A DNA stretch of 64,000 nt from Streptomyces sp. Edi4 (GCF_040253615.1 NZ_JBEJGY010000004.1:7254001-7318000), one strand, 5' to 3'; shown: positions 35,828-43,687, counted from the stretch's first letter. Program-made: numbers and translations. Notes: generated by a model from the sequence alone, not told the origin.

Positions 35828-37750
35828 GTGCTGAATTATCGCATCCTGGGGCCACTCGAAATAGGGACCACCTCAGGGCAGGTCAGATTGCCCGGAAGCA
35901 AGCGGCAGGCCTTCCTCGGCGCTCTGTTGCTCGCCGGCGGCATGCCCGTATCGCTCGCGCAGTTGATCGACACGGTATGGGGCCACCAGGCTCCGCCCAC
36001 CGCGATCAAGCAGATCCGCAACGCGGCCTCTGACCTGCGCAGGAGCCACCCGGAGATCGGCGAACAGCTCCTCATGGCGGGAGACGGCTACCAGTTGCGG
36101 ATCGACGAGGACCGGCTGGACGCGAAGGTCTTCTCGCGTGGCGTCGCCCGCGCCCGGCGCCTGGTGAAGGAAGGTCTCGTTGCCGACGCGCTGGAAGAAT
36201 ACAGATCCGCACTCTCCCTCTGGCGCGGCTCCGCACTCGCCGGACTTGAAAGGCCCGCACTACAGGCCCAGGTGGACGGGCTCAACGAATTGCGCATGAC
36301 CGTCCTGGAAGAACGCTTCGAACTCGAACTGGCCGAGGGAGAGCACAAATCCATCGTCGGTGAACTTGCCCTATGGGTGGCCGAACATCCACTGCGGGAA
36401 CGTCTCATTTCCCAGTTGATGCTCGCGCTGTATCGTTCCGGCTCCCAGGCCCGGGCCCTGACCATTCATGAACAGGCACGTCAGAGACTCAAGGAAGAAC
36501 TCGGCGTCGACCCGGGACCCGAATTGCGGGAAGTCCATCAGTACATTCTGGTGACTGGCACGCGCAGATCCGGCTTCGGCGCCCCGTCCCTGCGGCACAA
36601 CAATCTGCCCGCAAGGAGCGGAAACTTCACCGGCCGGATTCTCGAACAGCGAGTCATCGAGAAAGCGGCGCGGGCCGCGGGCGCCGACCGGGGCGGGGCG
36701 GGGAGCGTCCCCGCGGTGGTGGCCATAGACGGCATGGCCGGGGTCGGTAAGACCACCCTGGCCGTCCACGCCGCGTACCAGCTGGCGGATTCCTGCCCGG
36801 ACGCCCAGCTCTTCGTCGACATGTCCGCGTGCTCGGCGGGCAAACAGCCTCTGACCGCGTGGGCGGCCCTGGGAATTCTCCTGTCCGGCCTCGGTGTGCC
36901 CCCGCGCGGTATTCCGGCCGGTCTGGAGGAACGGGCGACCACGTGGCGGCGGCTCATGGCCGACCGGCGCGCGCTGATCGTGCTCGACGACGTGGCGGAC
37001 ACGCAGCAGATCCTTCCGTTGCTGACCGGTGCGCCCGGCTCTCTCACCATCGTGACGAGCCGCAATCGGCTCACCGAATTCATGTCCACCTGTCAGCTCA
37101 CTCTCCAGGAGATGTCGCCGGCCGAGGGCGGGGAGATGTTCAGCCGGATCGCCGGGGAGAAACGCGCCTGGCGGGAGCGTGCGGCCGTCGACGACATCGT
37201 CGGACTGTGCGGCGGGCTTCCCCTGGCGATTCGGATCGCCGCGGCCAAGCTGTGCCACCGGCCTTCCTGGACCGTTGCCTACCTTGCCTCCCGGCTCGCC
37301 GACGGAGGGCAACGGCTGTCCATCCTCGACGACGAGGACGGCCGCCTCACTCAGGTTTTCCAGCAGTCCTACGATGGCCTGACCTACCGTCAGCAACACG
37401 TCTTCCGCGTACTCGGCCGGCTGCCCAGCGACAACATCGAACCCCATACGGTGGCACGGCTGACCGGGCTTTCGGCGGCCCACATCGATCAACTGCTCGA
37501 ATCGCTGGTCGACGCCCACCTGATCGAGGCGACGGGCCCGGGCCGGTACCGCATCCATGAACTGCTCCACGCATACGCCGCGCAGCTCACGGACGCCACC
37601 GACGTCATGGAGGGGGCGGACATCGGGCGTGACCGGCTCCTCGCGACGAGAGTCGCCGAGGGCCGCCCGCAGGTCCAAGTGCCGGGGATACCAAGGGAGT
37701 TATCGGTCACGGGTCCGCTCCGGACGGCTGCGGTCTGCTCCAGCGGCTGA
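35828..37750 (+). CDS. SARP-family pathway activator with NB-ARC domain (AfsR-like)
   Basis: 640 residues. An OmpR-type winged helix (1-90: LNYRILGPLEIG ... LSLAQLID-like segment, VWGHQAPPTAIKQIRNAAS) is followed by the bacterial transcriptional activation domain (about 95-245, ending LKEELGVDPGPELREVH). An NB-ARC ATPase comes next (Walker A GMAGVGKTT at about 302-310, LIVLDDV Walker B). The C-terminal TPR region of full AfsR proteins is missing. SARPs activate biosynthetic clusters by binding 11-bp direct repeats, and three such boxes occur here. TTA at 37700-37702 makes its translation potentially bldA-dependent. GTG 35828 begins the winged helix; GGGGG lies just upstream. Confidence 0.9.
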   Translation: MLNYRILGPLEIGTTSGQVRLPGSKRQAFLGALLLAGGMPVSLAQLIDTVWGHQAPPTAIKQIRNAASDLRRSHPEIGEQLLMAGDGYQLRIDEDRLDAKVFSRGVARARRLVKEGLVADALEEYRSALSLWRGSALAGLERPALQAQVDGLNELRMTVLEERFELELAEGEHKSIVGELALWVAEHPLRERLISQLMLALYRSGSQARALTIHEQARQRLKEELGVDPGPELREVHQYILVTGTRRSGFGAPSLRHNNLPARSGNFTGRILEQRVIEKAARAAGADRGGAGSVPAVVAIDGMAGVGKTTLAVHAAYQLADSCPDAQLFVDMSACSAGKQPLTAWAALGILLSGLGVPPRGIPAGLEERATTWRRLMADRRALIVLDDVADTQQILPLLTGAPGSLTIVTSRNRLTEFMSTCQLTLQEMSPAEGGEMFSRIAGEKRAWRERAAVDDIVGLCGGLPLAIRIAAAKLCHRPSWTVAYLASRLADGGQRLSILDDEDGRLTQVFQQSYDGLTYRQQHVFRVLGRLPSDNIEPHTVARLTGLSAAHIDQLLESLVDAHLIEATGPGRYRIHELLHAYAAQLTDATDVMEGADIGRDRLLATRVAEGRPQVQVPGIPRELSVTGPLRTAAVCSSG

Positions 37751-37916
37751 CCCCGGCGCGGTCGATCGGTGCGACGTAACTACACCTGGGATCGTGGTAG
37801 TTGAGACGGGTAAGTGCGTTTCATACCGGATTGACCACGTTAGACTGCACGCGACCCGCCCGGAACGCCTCGTGGCAGGTCAACCTCCGTACAGACAAAG
37901 CGCCTTGGAGGCATGA

Positions 37917-39440
37917 GTGAGCAGCACAACCGTCCTGATCCTGCGTGATCCGGAATCACGTGAGGTGAACCTTCGATGCGACGCTCTGGGCTCATATCTA
38001 CGCCGGTTGAGCGGAGTTGAGGGCAAGGACGTCACGCTGATCGAGGGTGCCGCGCGGTCGTCCGAGACAGTGACCCAGGTCGCCGCGGCGGCCGGCCTGG
38101 TCGGCGCCGAGGGACAGGTCCGTTACGTCCCCACGCGTGCCGCACGCGACCGGGTCGTGGCGGACGAGGACGGGGCCTGGGCGCCTGCCCTGGTCTCCCG
38201 CCACCGCAAGCAGGCGCGTCGTTCCGTCGGCGCCGTCTTCCAGTTCCCCCTCGAAGCCGAGGCGCAGGACACCGACACCACCCCCGCGTCCCTGACGACG
38301 TTCGTCACCGACTGGACCGGGCTTCCCAGTTCCTGCGCGATCGCGGTGCACCCGGGACACCCCCTCAGCGCCGGTCTCGGACCGGACGAGGAGGCCGCTT
38401 TCACCGGCCGGTTCTGCCGGCACCCGCTCACCGGCGACCTCCTGCCGATCTGGGTCGCGGACTGGGTGAAGCCGGAGTTCGGAACGGGCGCCGTTCTGAT
38501 CAACCCGGGTCACAACGCGGCCGACCTGGAGTTCAGCCGCAAGGTCGGGCTCCCTGTTCGCTTCTCGCTCGCGCCCGAGGACTACGACGGCGCGCCGGCG
38601 GACTGGCCGAAGCCCCCGTTCATCAAGTCCGGTTTCGCCTTCCGCACCGGCGCCACTGACGGACTGCCGTTCAGCGAGGCCAAGACCAAGTACTTCGCGG
38701 CCGTCGCCGAGCGGGGCCTTGTGGAGGAGTACACCGATTCCGGTATGGGCACGTTCCGGATCGCCACGATCGACGCGGAGGGCGAAGTCGACCTGGCGTG
38801 GGACCCCCGGCGCCGTACGGTCGCCTCCCGAGGTGAGGGCGGCGACGCGATCGCGGTGACGCTGTCACCTGTCCTGCGGGGCGCGGAGCAGCATGTGCGC
38901 TCGTCCGGCCTCACGGTTGTCACGCCGTCCACCCGGGTGGAGGACGACCTGCTCGCGCTGCGGCTGCTCCTGGCCGAACCGGAGCTCGAGCCCGCGGTCA
39001 AGAGCGCGCCGGAGGTCGTCGTGGTCAGCAACGCGCAGCTGGCCAAGGGCGTCGACGCCGGTGTGCCGGACGACGTCCTCGGCCTGGCTCTGCTCGTCAG
39101 CGCCGGCCCGCTGGACACGCTGTCGGTCAAGCCGCAGCACATCGAGCCGTGCGAACGCTTCCTCAGGGCGCATGAAGGGCTCGCCGCACGGGAGTGCGTG
39201 GCCGGACAGGACCTCTCCGCGGAGACAGCCAAGGCGGCCGGCCAGATCAAGGGGCTGCTGGGGCGCCAGGACCTCAAGCAGGCGTTCACCCAGCTCTACC
39301 GCCTCCAGAAGAACCTGGCGAAGAGCGAGACCGTCGGCGCGTCGGACGTGTCCTGCTACGGCGTGCTGGCGCACGTCCTCGCGGGGGTGGAGGCGCCGCA
39401 CGCTCCCGAGGAATTGGCCGCCGTCTGGAAGACGATCTGA
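37917..39440 (+). CDS. Leucyl-tRNA synthetase-derived protein with editing domain but no synthetic active site
   Basis: 507 residues. Residues about 126-285 match the LeuRS CP1 editing domain: GHPL (147-150), HPLTGDLLPIWVADWV, GTGAV (189-193) and PGHNAADLEFSRKVGLP. Asp203 fits the universal editing Asp (E. coli Asp345). The threonine-rich TTRPDT loop is changed, with Gly135 at the Thr252 position. Residues about 385-505 resemble the helical anticodon-binding region (RFLR, LAK, APHAPEELAAVW). HIGH and KMSKS are absent, so it cannot charge tRNA. A trans-editing or self-resistance role on tRNA-Leu is proposed. GTG 37917 has GGAGG 5 nt upstream. Confidence 0.8.
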   Translation: MSSTTVLILRDPESREVNLRCDALGSYLRRLSGVEGKDVTLIEGAARSSETVTQVAAAAGLVGAEGQVRYVPTRAARDRVVADEDGAWAPALVSRHRKQARRSVGAVFQFPLEAEAQDTDTTPASLTTFVTDWTGLPSSCAIAVHPGHPLSAGLGPDEEAAFTGRFCRHPLTGDLLPIWVADWVKPEFGTGAVLINPGHNAADLEFSRKVGLPVRFSLAPEDYDGAPADWPKPPFIKSGFAFRTGATDGLPFSEAKTKYFAAVAERGLVEEYTDSGMGTFRIATIDAEGEVDLAWDPRRRTVASRGEGGDAIAVTLSPVLRGAEQHVRSSGLTVVTPSTRVEDDLLALRLLLAEPELEPAVKSAPEVVVVSNAQLAKGVDAGVPDDVLGLALLVSAGPLDTLSVKPQHIEPCERFLRAHEGLAARECVAGQDLSAETAKAAGQIKGLLGRQDLKQAFTQLYRLQKNLAKSETVGASDVSCYGVLAHVLAGVEAPHAPEELAAVWKTI

Positions 39441-39553
39441 CGGCCCGCACCTGAGGGGGAGGCAGGGGTACGTCTCCCGTATGTGTCCCCTGCACAGGAA
39501 CTGCCGTCCCACGTAAGCGGGTTGAGGCCTGGGTCCGTGGGGCGGCGTTTCCT

Positions 39554-39651
39554 GTGCCGCGTGCCGCGTGCCGCGTGCCGCGTGCCGCGTGCCGCGTGCC
39601 GCGTGCCGCGTGCCGCGTGCCGCGTGCCGCGTGCCGCGTGCCGCGTGCCGC
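39554..39651. repeat. 14 perfect tandem copies of GTGCCGC
   Basis: Fourteen uninterrupted 7-bp units fill 98 bp between the LeuRS-like gene and the third SARP box. A 7-bp unit is not a multiple of three and the tract lies outside any supported gene. It should be prone to slippage and vary between strains. It ends about 30 bp before the direct-repeat box, so copy number could alter promoter context. Confidence 0.95.
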
Positions 39652-39682
39652 GCACGGCGCGCGTGACGTGCGCCTGGTGTGC

Positions 39683-39711
39683 TGAGGATGCTCCGAGGAT
39701 GGGGTGAGGAC
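39683..39711 (+). promoter_or_regulatory. SARP-type direct-repeat box upstream of a small orphan gene
   Basis: TGAGGAT (39683-39689), CGAGGAT (39694-39700) and TGAGGAC (39705-39711) repeat at 11 bp, with TGATGG beginning 8 bp later. It faces the gene at 39821, 109 bp away. The box and the next 30 bp nearly copy the leuA promoter. Confidence 0.75.
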
Positions 39712-39820
39712 AGGACCGGTGATGGTCGGGGCGTTGGTTGTGACGGGACCGCGGAAGGCGGGGGCTGCGCGGCAGCGGCGAGCGCGGCCATTCGCGGTCG
39801 ACACTCAGGGGAGGAACCAC

Positions 39821-40180
39821 ATGAGGGAACAGCACCGGACGCCCACGAAGAAAACCGGCCGCCTCGACCAGGCGGCGAGCCTGCCGGCGGTCCCGGGTGT
39901 CGTGGACGGTCTCATCACGGCGCAGACGGACGCCGACGGCAGTATCTCCTTGCGGATCCAGATCAAAATGGGCCGCCTTGCGGCGGAGAGCCGTGAGCAC
40001 GTCGAGGTGGTCCTGGACCCGGGGCACTGCGAGGCCCTGGTCGAGGCCCTGCTGTCCACCGGATCGGCCACGCTTCCCGAACCCCGCCCCTTCCAGGCGA
40101 TTCCGTGCTCCGTCGGCATCAACCTGCACAGTTCCTTCGGCGAGGGGGAACTGCGGCGTCGCGCCAAAGCACCCGCCTGA
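39821..40180 (+). CDS. Small hypothetical protein, probable SARP regulon member
   Basis: 119 residues, soluble, with a basic N-terminus (TPTKKTGRLD), a central strand-rich part (ADGSISLRIQIKMGR, HVEVVLDPGHCEALVEALLS) and no recognised motif or signal. GGGGAGG lies 8 nt before the ATG. Its promoter is a near copy of the leuA promoter including the three-heptamer box, so it is likely switched on with the amino-acid cluster. Function is unknown; a regulator, immunity or accessory role is possible. Confidence 0.65.
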   Translation: MREQHRTPTKKTGRLDQAASLPAVPGVVDGLITAQTDADGSISLRIQIKMGRLAAESREHVEVVLDPGHCEALVEALLSTGSATLPEPRPFQAIPCSVGINLHSSFGEGELRRRAKAPA

Positions 40181-40319
40181 GACGCCTGGGGGGAGGGCGC
40201 GGCCAGGCGCGGCACGGTCACCGAATGAAGCGAGGCCGGGACGCGGGCGGGGCCCAGGTCCGCCTGTGGGCGGCCGCGCCGGCCCGGAGGGGGCGCCACC
40301 GCCCGACCGCGCGCCCTGC

Positions 40320-41285
40320 TCAGTCGGCCGACCGGCCTGGCCATCGGGTGAAGCGGCGCAGCCCCCTGCGGGTCGGCTTGAGGGGCTTGTCCTCCGGGGC
40401 GGCCGGGCCCTGGGCCGCGGTGAGGGCCGCCACCGGGGCCTGCTGCGGCGCCTCGACGTACGGGGCGCCCCGTTCGAGCCGGGTCCGCACGGCCTGCGCC
40501 ATGGCGTGGTGGGACTGGTGCTGCACCAGGCCCTCCGCCGAGAGCCGTTCCCACATGTGCAGCAGTTCCTGGCCCCGGGCCGCCACCTGGCCCTCGTCCC
40601 ACAGCCGCTGCCATGCGGCGGTGGCACGCGCCACCTCGGGCGCGGCCCGCGCGAGATCCGTGCGGCACCGGATGCGCGCCACGGTCAGCGCGAGGACCGT
40701 CGAGACGGTGTAGTCGCCGCGCAGATAGGCCATGTACGCCTCGATCGCCCGCGCCTCGAGCGACAGGTCGTCCTCCACACCCCTGCGCAGGGTCAGGTGC
40801 TCCCGCAGGGCGCTGGCTAGGACGAACGCGGCGTGCAACTCCTCGCGCTGCGCGTGCTGCATGATCCGCTCGACCCGGGCCAGGGGAGGGAACGCCGCCT
40901 CCTCCGCGGCGATCCGCTCGTGTCCCGGCGGCAGGTCCTCCTCCTCCGCGATGGTGCGGCTCGATCCGTCGGGGTACACCCGCAGCCGTGCCACCTGCTG
41001 CACCGTACGGTCGATGACGGTCGCAGCCACCGGAGCGCCCAGCGTGCGGGCGAACATGGTGATGGCGTCGAGGATCGCCTCGTTGGGCGGTCGGGCGCCG
41101 CCCATCTGCACCAGGTGGCCGTTGACCACCGTGGATCCGTCCTCGGCCACATACGCGTCGAGCCGCACCAGCGGCGACGCGTTGAGCGCGGGCAGGTTCG
41201 CCCCTTCGCGGGACGCGGGAAGACCTTCCCCGTCGCGGGGCGCGGGCAGGTTCCCGACGTCGCGGGGTGCGGGCAGGTGGGTCAT
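40320..41285 (-). CDS. Conserved hypothetical protein with N-terminal LPAxR repeats
   Basis: About 321 residues. The first ~32 contain four copies of a LPAPRDVGN-like repeat, mirrored by a GC-rich repeat in the DNA (about 41190-41285). The rest is a soluble domain with a strand region (LDAYVAEDGSTVVNGHLVQM, VARLRVYPDGSS) followed by helices (RIMQHAQREELHAAFVLASA, AYMAYLRGDYTVSTVLALT). No family is recognised. It converges on the small gene at 39821-40180. Longer upstream starts exist but lack coding character. Confidence 0.5.
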   Translation of the reverse strand: MTHLPAPRDVGNLPAPRDGEGLPASREGANLPALNASPLVRLDAYVAEDGSTVVNGHLVQMGGARPPNEAILDAITMFARTLGAPVAATVIDRTVQQVARLRVYPDGSSRTIAEEEDLPPGHERIAAEEAAFPPLARVERIMQHAQREELHAAFVLASALREHLTLRRGVEDDLSLEARAIEAYMAYLRGDYTVSTVLALTVARIRCRTDLARAAPEVARATAAWQRLWDEGQVAARGQELLHMWERLSAEGLVQHQSHHAMAQAVRTRLERGAPYVEAPQQAPVAALTAAQGPAAPEDKPLKPTRRGLRRFTRWPGRSAD

Positions 41286-41837
41286 CCGCTCAGCCTCCTG
41301 GTCGGACCACGCCGGATACGGACATGGAGGCGGCCGACGCGGTGGTGACCGCGTGCCCGGGCCGGGGTGCCCGGAAGGCCCCTCCGCCTCCGATGCGCAC
41401 ACCCACGTGTGTGGCGTCGTTGTGGTGAGTGATCAGGCCGCGCCTCCCTGCGGGCGGAGCGCCCGGTGCTGGACAACTCGCCCTGCCCGCAGGGGAGTTC
41501 GCGTGGCGGAAAGCCACCTCGGTGACCCGGCCTCGCGGTGGTCCACCGCCGGTCGACACGTTCATCAGCGCCACTTTCGGAGGTCGCGTACGAGAGCTCG
41601 GATGACGACCTGCCAGGACGGCGGCCAACTCGGGTCATGCGGCGACCCGTTCAACCCGCATACACAATACCCTCACACGAACGGCCGATCATCGTATCGG
41701 CGCGCGATTCGATGGCCGCGCCATCTATTCCACCCGCTCCACGGCGCCCGTCGCCTGTTCCACGACACCCGCCCCGCAACCGGAACCCTCAAGTCCGGCT
41801 CCCTGAGCCGTGCGTGCGCGCGTGCCGGGCCGGCGAA
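41286..41837. other. About 550 bp without a recognisable gene
   Basis: Short frames on both strands show poor codon bias and no ribosome-binding sites. A locally AT-richer stretch (about 41640-41700) and a CACACCCACGTGTG palindrome (about 41398-41411) are the only visible structure. The region should contain the promoter of the 40320-41285 gene. Confidence 0.4.
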
Positions 41838-41876
41838 GGGGCGGGGACGCGGTCGAGTGCCCCGCGTCCCCGCCCC
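41838..41876. terminator. Hairpin terminator of the SnoaL-like gene
   Basis: A perfect 15-bp inverted repeat (GGGGCGGGGACGCGG and complement) with a 9-nt loop lies just downstream of the minus-strand gene that ends at 41885. Confidence 0.8.
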
Positions 41877-41884
41877 GTCACGGT

Positions 41885-42268
41885 CTAGAGCTGAGCTTCG
41901 AAGACGGATCGGTTGAAGTACGCCCTTGCCTCGCCGATGAGGCCGTTCTCGTCGATCTCGTAGATGTTGATGCCGGACCAGTTGACGGGCTTGTCGTCGA
42001 GGGAGACGGCGGCGCCGCGCCAGGAGACGGCCACGGAGTTCCCGACCGTGTGTGCTTCCAGAGGTGTGAGGCCGAGGAACGGGTCGAAGTTCGGTATGAC
42101 CGACTTGATGAAGGCGCGGATGGCTTCCCGTCCCTCGATGGGAGCCTCACCGACCGGGTCGTGGAAGGTGGCCGTCTCGGCGAAGGATTCGGCCCACGCG
42201 TCGGCGTCACCCGCCTGGGACGCGGCGAAGAACTGGTGGACGGACTTGGGCATGGCCGGAAAGGTCAT
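41885..42268 (-). CDS. SnoaL/NTF2-like small protein
   Basis: 127 residues with the SnoaL-like pattern: MPKSVHQFFAASQAGDADAW at helix 1, FHDPVGEAPIEGREAIRAF, then strands NSVAVSWRGAAVS and INIYEIDENGLIGEARAYFN. Members include polyketide cyclases, steroid isomerase-like enzymes and binding proteins; the reaction here is unknown. The ATG at 42268 begins the domain. The MFS gene lies upstream on the same strand (95 bp), so both may be controlled by the TetR operators at 43658-43687. Confidence 0.75.
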   Translation of the reverse strand: MTFPAMPKSVHQFFAASQAGDADAWAESFAETATFHDPVGEAPIEGREAIRAFIKSVIPNFDPFLGLTPLEAHTVGNSVAVSWRGAAVSLDDKPVNWSGINIYEIDENGLIGEARAYFNRSVFEAQL

Positions 42269-42363
42269 GGTTGCTCTTTCTCTCTGTGTTTTCTGGGGGT
42301 TTTCTGGTGGAGATTTCCCGGGCGGAGATCTTCTGAGGCGGCGCGCGGCGGTCCGACGCGCGG

Positions 42364-43608
42364 TCAGGTGGTGGCGCCCGCGCGGCGACGGTCGTAGCGG
42401 CGCATGACCGGGACGGCGAGCAGGCCGCACCCCGCGAGCACCGCCTGCACGGCGCAGACACCGGTCCAGCCGAAGGAGCCGTAACAGGCGCTCGCGACGG
42501 CTGCCGCGATGGCGCCGCTGAGGAAGACGGCGACCATGTAGACGGTGTTGGCCCGGCTGCGGGCCCCGGGGAGATAGCTGAAGACGCGGGCCTGGTTGGC
42601 GATCTGGCTCCACTGCACGGCGATGTTGACCAGGAGCACGGCCACGATCATGAAGGCCAGGGTGTGGCCGCCGAGGGCGTAGGCGCCCGCGGAGACGAGG
42701 GTCAGGGCGAGGGCCGCGGTGATGACGGGGCCGGGGCTCCGGCGGTCGATGAAGCGGCCGGCCCAGGGAGCGGCGAACGCGCCGGACAGCCCGAGGAGTC
42801 CGAAGAGCCCGGCGGTCGCGCTGCTGAAACCGTACGGCGCCTGAGTGAGGACCAGTACGAGCGTGGTCCAGGTGGCGCTGTAAGCGCCGAACAGGGTGCC
42901 GTGCAGGACGCAGGCGTGCCGCAGCGCCGGCTCCTCACGCAGCAGGCGGGGCAGGGACGCGAGCAGCCGCCGGTACGGCATGCCCTGCCGGGGGCCCTCC
43001 CGTGGCAGCAGGAGCAGGGTGATCGCGCCCGTCAGCGCGGTCAGCGCGGCGGCCAGGACGTAGACCGCCCGCCACCCGAGGGCTTCGCCCACGAGGCCGC
43101 CGATGACACGGGAGCCGATGATGCCGGTCATCAGGCCGATCTGTACGTTCCCGACGACGGAGGCGCGGCGCGCGGGCGGGGCCAGTTCGGAGGCCAGCGG
43201 CACCAGGATCTGCGGGATCACGGTGACACCGCCGATCAGGGCGGCGGCCGCCGCCAGCACGGACAGGTTCGGTGCGACCGCGCCCAGGAGCAGCAGAGCG
43301 GTGGTGACGGCGGTCATCGCGGTGAGCAGCGGGCGGCGGCGGTGGACGTCGCCGAGCGGGACGAGGAACAGGATGCCCGCGGCGTAACCGAACTGGGCGC
43401 AGGTGACGACGGTTGCGGCCGACGCGGAGGAGACGCCGAGCCCTTCGGCGAAGAGCTTGAGCAGCGGCTGGGCGAGATAGACGTTGGCGACGGTGGCGCC
43501 GCTACAGATCGCCATGGCCAGAAAGAGAAGCGGGCGCACGGACGGAACGGCGCGGGGCCCGGTTGCCGCCGGGGTCCTGGCGGCGGAGGCGGTGTCCAAG
43601 TCCGACAT
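42364..43608 (-). CDS. MFS transporter (12-helix, DHA1-like)
   Basis: 414 residues with twelve hydrophobic segments and MFS motif A (LVPLGDVHRRRPLLTAM between helices 2 and 3). Opening PLLFLAMAICSGATVANVYL and LLKLFAEGLGVS resemble the YnfM/arabinose-efflux group of drug and metabolite exporters. It is divergent from a TetR gene, with two 18-bp-spaced operators in the spacer, so it is likely an inducible efflux pump whose substrate is sensed by that TetR protein. Confidence 0.85.
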   Translation of the reverse strand: MSDLDTASAARTPAATGPRAVPSVRPLLFLAMAICSGATVANVYLAQPLLKLFAEGLGVSSASAATVVTCAQFGYAAGILFLVPLGDVHRRRPLLTAMTAVTTALLLLGAVAPNLSVLAAAAALIGGVTVIPQILVPLASELAPPARRASVVGNVQIGLMTGIIGSRVIGGLVGEALGWRAVYVLAAALTALTGAITLLLLPREGPRQGMPYRRLLASLPRLLREEPALRHACVLHGTLFGAYSATWTTLVLVLTQAPYGFSSATAGLFGLLGLSGAFAAPWAGRFIDRRSPGPVITAALALTLVSAGAYALGGHTLAFMIVAVLLVNIAVQWSQIANQARVFSYLPGARSRANTVYMVAVFLSGAIAAAVASACYGSFGWTGVCAVQAVLAGCGLLAVPVMRRYDRRRAGATT

Positions 43609-43657
43609 GGGTGTCCTTGGGGGAGGGGCGGGTGGGGCTGCGCCTATGTTTTACATC

Positions 43658-43687
43658 AACCAGTTGGTTTAAATCAACCAGTTGGTT
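43658..43687. promoter_or_regulatory. Two tandem operators for the divergent TetR regulator
   Basis: The palindrome AACCAGTTGGTT occurs at 43658-43669 and again at 43676-43687, within an exact 18-bp duplicated unit. They lie about 50 bp upstream of the MFS gene and about 100 bp upstream of the TetR gene. The 18-bp period suggests two dimers binding on neighbouring faces of the helix. Confidence 0.85.

Noticed and set aside
35828..37750. Full-length AfsR global regulator
   Set aside because: It lacks the C-terminal TPR region and lies inside a cluster with matching boxes, so a pathway-specific SARP/NB-ARC activator is more likely.
37917..39440. Housekeeping leucyl-tRNA synthetase
   Set aside because: At 507 residues it lacks HIGH and KMSKS and about 350 residues of the normal enzyme, so it cannot charge tRNA. 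It is treated as an editing-type paralogue.
39554..39651. CRISPR array
   Set aside because: The repeats are 7 bp and directly contiguous, with no spacers and no cas genes nearby.
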